A stretch of DNA of 53,644 nucleotides from Acidobacteriaceae bacterium (GTDB taxonomy: Bacteria > Acidobacteriota > Terriglobia > Terriglobales > Acidobacteriaceae): contig PLQW01000191.1 in assembly GCA_003160215.1 (NCBI GenBank), positions 49,009-102,652 on the forward strand, in the 5' to 3' direction. The notes under the pieces are model-generated. The model did no database searches, was not told the origin of the DNA, and saw nothing but the letters and a program-made list of their open reading frames with translations. Positions 50,091-53,644 of this stretch are shown here, piece by piece. A program made the translations under genes and the position numbers. The number at the start of each line of letters is the position of its first letter. Within the stretch, counting starts at the first letter, position 1.

Positions 50091-50195
50091 TGCCCGTGCG
50101 AGCGGATACACCAATCCTAGAACCGCTTTAACTACAAGCTTTTACTCGCATTCGAAAATCAATTGCAAGTAGCGACGTTAAGGAGACACTGACAA

Positions 50196-50348
50196 ATGTT
50201 AATTGTCCTGTTGGTTATTCTGTTACTGTTGTCGGTCGGGTCGGTCCCGTCCTGGCCGTACAGCCGCGGGTGGGGCTATTACCCCTCAAGTGGCCTGGGC
50301 TTGATCGTGCTCATTCTTGTTATTCTGTTACTGCTCGGCCGCGTTTGA
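50196..50348 (+). CDS. DUF3309 small membrane protein
   Basis: 50-aa protein missed by length filters. Two hydrophobic segments (LIVLLVILLLLSVGS and LIVLILVILLLLG) flank the conserved centre SWPYSRGWGYYPSSG, which is the DUF3309 pattern. AAGGAG lies ten bases before ATG. Function unknown; the family is common in soil bacteria and linked by some to stress. Confidence 0.88.
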   Translation: MLIVLLVILLLLSVGSVPSWPYSRGWGYYPSSGLGLIVLILVILLLLGRV

Positions 50349-50363
50349 AGACTTGCAGGTTCC

Positions 50364-51731
50364 ATGAGACAGGCAACTCCGCGCCCGCTCACAGCGATGT
50401 TCTGCATTACGCTGATGATTTGCGTGTTTGCATTCGCACCGCTTTGCGCGGGTTACTCGGTGCTGACTCACGAAGAAATCATCGACCTACTCTGGGACCA
50501 GCAGATCCAGCCATTACTGCTGGCGCGATTCCCCGATGCCTCGCCGCAGGACCTGGTAAAAGCCCATGCCTATGCCTACGGCGGCAGCGTCGTCCAGGAC
50601 ATTGGCTACTATCCCTTCGGTAATCATGTCTTCAGCGATCTCACACACTATGTCCGCACCGGTGACTTCGTTCTGGCGATGCTCAGCGATGCGCAGCATC
50701 TGGACGAGTACGCTTTCGCTCTGGGAGCGCTCTCCCACTACATTTCCGACATCAACGGACATCCCTACATTAATTTGTCGGTTGGCATCGCCTACCCCGC
50801 GCTGGCGAGGCAGTACGGGCCCGCAGTGCCCTTCGACGTCGACCACAAGGCCCATCTGAAAACTGAGTTCGGCTTTGATATTTTACAGATCGCGAAGGGC
50901 CGCTATGCGCCCGAGAATTATCACAACTTCATCGGGTTCGAGGTCTCCGCCTCTCTGCTGGAGCGGGCCTTTTACGACACCTACGGATTGAAGCTGACCG
51001 ATGTGATGCCGAACGAACAACTTGCCATCGGGACCTATCGCCGAAGCATCAGCCAGATCCTCCCGGAAATGACCAAGGTAGCGCTGTTGCTCAAGGGAGA
51101 CGAGCTGAAACGCGAAATCCCAAGTTTTAACCGGCAGCGCTTTCTCTATCGTCTGTCGAAGGCCGACTACAACAAGTCGTGGGGATCGGGATACCAGAAT
51201 CCGGGGCCGGGCGCGCATTTTCTCGCTGTCCTCTTCAAGGTTGCGCCCAAAGTAGGGCCGCTCCGCACCATGGACTTCAAGCAGCCGACGCCCCAAACCG
51301 AGGACCTCTATTTCAAGAGCGTGGACCAGACGATTGATCGCTTCGGCAAGGCCCTCGGCGAAGTCAAGAATCACAATCTGCAAACCCCCAACATCGATCT
51401 CGACACGGGTAAAGCGACCCAGCGCGGCGAATATCCTCTGGCCGACGCGACCTACCGCGAGCTGCTCGACGATCTGGCCCACGACCATTTCAACCACATG
51501 GACGATGCGCTGCGGGATAACATCCTGGAGTTTTATGAGGGGTTCGGTTTCCCCAAGCCCGGTACGCGTATTGACAAATGCGTCGTTCAACGCTGGCGAA
51601 AAACCTGGATCGAACTAAACCAGGTACGTGCGGCCGAGTTGCTCGGTGTACCGGACCCGGCGCAACCTCCGACAACGACTCAAATGTCGATGCTGCCGGC
51701 AGATTCAGCGACTCAGCCCTGTATGGAATGA
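50364..51731 (+). CDS. Zinc-dependent phospholipase-C-like exported protein
   Basis: 455-aa protein. A signal peptide (FCITLMICVFAFAPLCAG) is followed by the zinc phospholipase-C-like fold: SVLTHEEIIDLLWD, QDIGYYPFGNHVFSDLTHYV, YAFALGALSHYISDINGHPY with the metal-binding His and Asp residues, and later DHFNHMDDALRDNI. Probable action on phospholipids or other phosphodiesters at the cell surface. The ATG has only a weak ribosome site; an internal ATG at 50397 would give a shorter signal. Confidence 0.82.
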   Translation: MRQATPRPLTAMFCITLMICVFAFAPLCAGYSVLTHEEIIDLLWDQQIQPLLLARFPDASPQDLVKAHAYAYGGSVVQDIGYYPFGNHVFSDLTHYVRTGDFVLAMLSDAQHLDEYAFALGALSHYISDINGHPYINLSVGIAYPALARQYGPAVPFDVDHKAHLKTEFGFDILQIAKGRYAPENYHNFIGFEVSASLLERAFYDTYGLKLTDVMPNEQLAIGTYRRSISQILPEMTKVALLLKGDELKREIPSFNRQRFLYRLSKADYNKSWGSGYQNPGPGAHFLAVLFKVAPKVGPLRTMDFKQPTPQTEDLYFKSVDQTIDRFGKALGEVKNHNLQTPNIDLDTGKATQRGEYPLADATYRELLDDLAHDHFNHMDDALRDNILEFYEGFGFPKPGTRIDKCVVQRWRKTWIELNQVRAAELLGVPDPAQPPTTTQMSMLPADSATQPCME

Positions 51732-51997
51732 TTCGCGCCCGATCCGAGTCGCTGCTCTGTAGGGTCTCGGCGAATCCCCAACCGGCAGGCAGAACTTATA
51801 CCGCCAGCTTTCGTGTCGTTTGACCACCCTGCACCGCTCTCATACACTTAAGCTTAGTGGCAATTGCCGGGAGCGCGCTGGTTGCTGCCCAGACGGAGGC
51901 ACTCGCACCGCGGGCGTGGAATCAGGTTCCACGCAACCCGTCGCCGGTTGCATTCCGGGGTCGAACACGGCCACATTCACAGGTGAAGGCGATTTCT

Positions 51998-53326
51998 TTG
52001 ACGACTGAATCCAATACGAGCGAGACAACTGCGACGGACGCCACCTCCTCCGAACCGTCCAATCCATGCAAGCGCGAACTCACCATCGAGATTCCTGCCG
52101 ACGTGATCAACGCCGAAGCCGAAAGCGTTGTGAACCGCTACCGGAAGCAGGCGCGAATTCCCGGTTTCCGTAAGGGCAAAGTTCCGGCATCCATCGTGCG
52201 CCAGCGTTTCGCCGAAGAGATTAAGAACGAAATCGTCGAGGCCCTGGTCCCTCGTTATTTCCGCCAGGAGACACAGCAGCAGAACCTGTTGCCGGTTTCG
52301 CAACCGCGAGTCACTGACCTTCACCTGCATGAGGGCGAGCCACTGAAGTTTACGGCGTCCTTCGAGGTGCTGCCCGATTTCAAAGTCGCTCCCTACGAGG
52401 ACCTCCACATTCCAAGGCTTGACGCCAACGTGAGCGAGCAAGACGTGGAAAACGCTCTCACCAACTTGCGTGAACAGCACGCCACCTACAGTGCGGTGGA
52501 CGAAGAGCGTCAGCTGGCGGATGGCGACTTCGCCGTCGTTAGCTTTAAGGGCACGCCCAAGGAAAGCGAACAGAACGCCGATTCCAAGCCCGTCGAGGTG
52601 GACGAGGTCATGGTGGAGATTGGCGGAGAGAACACCATTCCGGAGTTCACCGAGAACCTGCGCGGCGCCAAGTCGGGCGAGCAGCGCAGCTTCGAAGTGA
52701 AGTACGCCGATGATTTTTCCGACAAGCGGCTCGCCGGGAAGGCCATGACGTACGAAGTGGACGTGAAAGGCATCAAGACCCGCAGTATTCCCGAACTGAA
52801 CGACGAATTCGCCAAAGAGCTGAGCACCGACTTCAATTCGCTGGATGAGCTTCGTAACCGGCTTCGCAAGAACATGAAGGCGGAGAAGCAACATGAGGCC
52901 GAACACCAGGGTAAGGACCAAATCGTCGAGGAGCTGGTGAAGCGCAACGATTTTCCGGTTCCCGAAGCGATGTTGGATCAGCAGATCGATCTCCGGCTGG
53001 AGCGCGGCTTGCGTGCTCTGGCGGCACAGGGCATGCGCACGGAAGACATGAAGCGTATGGACTTTGCCCGCCTGCGCGCCGGGCAGCGCGATGGCGCACT
53101 GCGCGAGGTGAAGGCATCTTTGATCCTGGAGCAGATTGCTGACGAGGAAAAGATCGAAGTCAGTGACGAGGAGTTCGACCGCGAATTGGCAGCGCTGGCG
53201 ACCCAGTCGAAGCAGACCCTCGAACAGGTCCGGGCTCGTTTGACGCAGGATGGAGGGCTGGATAGAATTCGGCATCGCATCCGCAACGAGAAGACCTTGG
53301 ATTCTCTGTACCGCAGGTCCGCATAG
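51998..53326 (+). CDS. tig: Trigger factor
   Basis: Ribosome-associated chaperone and peptidyl-prolyl isomerase. The N-terminal ribosome-binding signature IPGFRKGKVP is present, then the FKBP-like PPIase domain (LADGDFAVVSFKGT to VKGIKTR) and the helical C-terminal chaperone domain. TTG at 51998 is chosen because GAAGG lies eight bases before it, giving 442 aa, the normal length; GTG at 51983 and the ORF start at 51857 are less likely. tig and clpP adjacent is a standard gene pair. Confidence 0.93.
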   Translation: MTTESNTSETTATDATSSEPSNPCKRELTIEIPADVINAEAESVVNRYRKQARIPGFRKGKVPASIVRQRFAEEIKNEIVEALVPRYFRQETQQQNLLPVSQPRVTDLHLHEGEPLKFTASFEVLPDFKVAPYEDLHIPRLDANVSEQDVENALTNLREQHATYSAVDEERQLADGDFAVVSFKGTPKESEQNADSKPVEVDEVMVEIGGENTIPEFTENLRGAKSGEQRSFEVKYADDFSDKRLAGKAMTYEVDVKGIKTRSIPELNDEFAKELSTDFNSLDELRNRLRKNMKAEKQHEAEHQGKDQIVEELVKRNDFPVPEAMLDQQIDLRLERGLRALAAQGMRTEDMKRMDFARLRAGQRDGALREVKASLILEQIADEEKIEVSDEEFDRELAALATQSKQTLEQVRARLTQDGGLDRIRHRIRNEKTLDSLYRRSA

Positions 53327-53403
53327 GGCGGGCTGCGTTCCACCTCCCAACTTCGACCCTAGGGAAGAAGTGTGGCCTAGTAACGTGAAGGGAGCAACCA
53401 ACA

Positions 53404-53644
53404 ATGCTTGTGCCCATGGTGATTGAGCAAACCAGCAGGGGCGAGCGGGCTTACGACATTTATTCCCGCCTGTTGCGGGACAATATTGTTTTTCTCGGCA
53501 CTCCTATTGACGATAATGTCGCAAACTTGATCATCGCCCAAATGCTGTTTCTCGAGGCCGAAGATCCGGAGAAAGACATTTCGCTATACGTTAATTCGCC
53601 CGGTGGTTCGATCACTGCGGGCATGGCGATCTACGACACCATGC
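53404..53644 (+). CDS. clpP: ATP-dependent Clp protease proteolytic subunit, 3' end cut
   Basis: First 80 residues of Clp[36 protein letters not shown] and the strand [20 protein letters not shown]. The active-site Ser and His lie beyond the window. ATG at 53404. It follows tig by 77 bases, and clpX probably comes next. Confidence 0.95.
   Translation, partial: MLVPMVIEQTSRGERAYDIYSRLLRDNIVFLGTPIDDNVANLIIAQMLFLEAEDPEKDISLYVNSPGGSITAGMAIYDTM

Noticed and set aside
51977-53404. Long minus-strand ORF over tig
   Set aside because: Trigger factor motifs are on the plus strand.
1-53644. CRISPR array
   Set aside because: No regular direct repeats with unique spacers anywhere.

Overview
The window reads as chromosome from an acidobacterium of the Terriglobia / Koribacter type. 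This is inferred from gene content (PEP-CTERM exported proteins, a FecR-domain protein rich in Gly and aromatic residues, DUF3309, an Nfn-type transhydrogenase pair, GAF-GAF-SpoIIE phosphatase beside lysA, tig-clpP) and from families of short intergenic inverted repeats. It was not tested against a database. Most genes are housekeeping or soil-heterotroph functions, and both ends are cut: lysA at the left, clpP at the right.

Layout. 1-4.2 kb: lysA overlapped by an RsbU-like phosphatase (minus strand), then a permease and a substrate-binding lipoprotein of the glycine-betaine/choline type. 4.2-6.5 kb: two PEP-CTERM genes with a broken copy of the second one's 3' end between them. 6.5-13.7 kb: aldo/keto reductase, GH39 glycosidase, a VapBC-like toxin-antitoxin pair with a palindromic operator, and cobalamin-dependent methionine synthase. 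13.75-20.7 kb is the most unusual part. A SatD-family protein with cyclase-like metal aspartates and a C-terminal HTH, preceded by mirror-image TTGCAC/GTGCAA palindromes, was apparently followed 42 bp later by a DUF3307 membrane protein. That pair is now split by a 5,370-bp element (14508-19877) with perfect 10-bp terminal inverted repeats and a 12-bp target duplication. The element looks like two tandem related units. Each has a GCTTTGCACA left end, a cargo gene, a zinc-ribbon gene or its tail, a tRNA or tRNA-like sequence, a conserved 82-nt structured RNA, a secreted protein and a matching terminator. Only unit 1 has a SWIM-DDE transposase; unit 2 carries an orphan proteasome-like Ntn hydrolase.

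20.7-26.4 kb: PAP2 phosphatase, NfnAB-like flavoprotein pair, a diverged uracil-DNA-glycosylase-like protein, DAHP synthase. 26.5-32.3 kb (minus): a five-gene cluster with two ATP-grasp proteins, a YbdK-type carboxylate-amine ligase, an M29-like peptidase and a secreted OmpH-like protein, suggesting synthesis and turnover of an unidentified small peptide or amide. 32.4-39.5 kb: a Crp/Fnr regulator with four FNR-like cysteines, Crp-type sites, an OxlT-like MFS transporter and two acyl-CoA synthetases, probably an organic-acid uptake and activation locus. 39.7-44.2 kb: membrane protein, M1 metallopeptidase, a phosphofructokinase with pyrophosphate-type residues, DUF962. 44.2-46 kb: an accessory patch with a frameshifted serine-recombinase remnant, a TIR-domain protein and an unknown cysteine-containing protein. 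46-53.6 kb: ruvC, two exported proteins, AmrB/Memo, DUF3309, a zinc-dependent phospholipase-C-like protein, tig and clpP.
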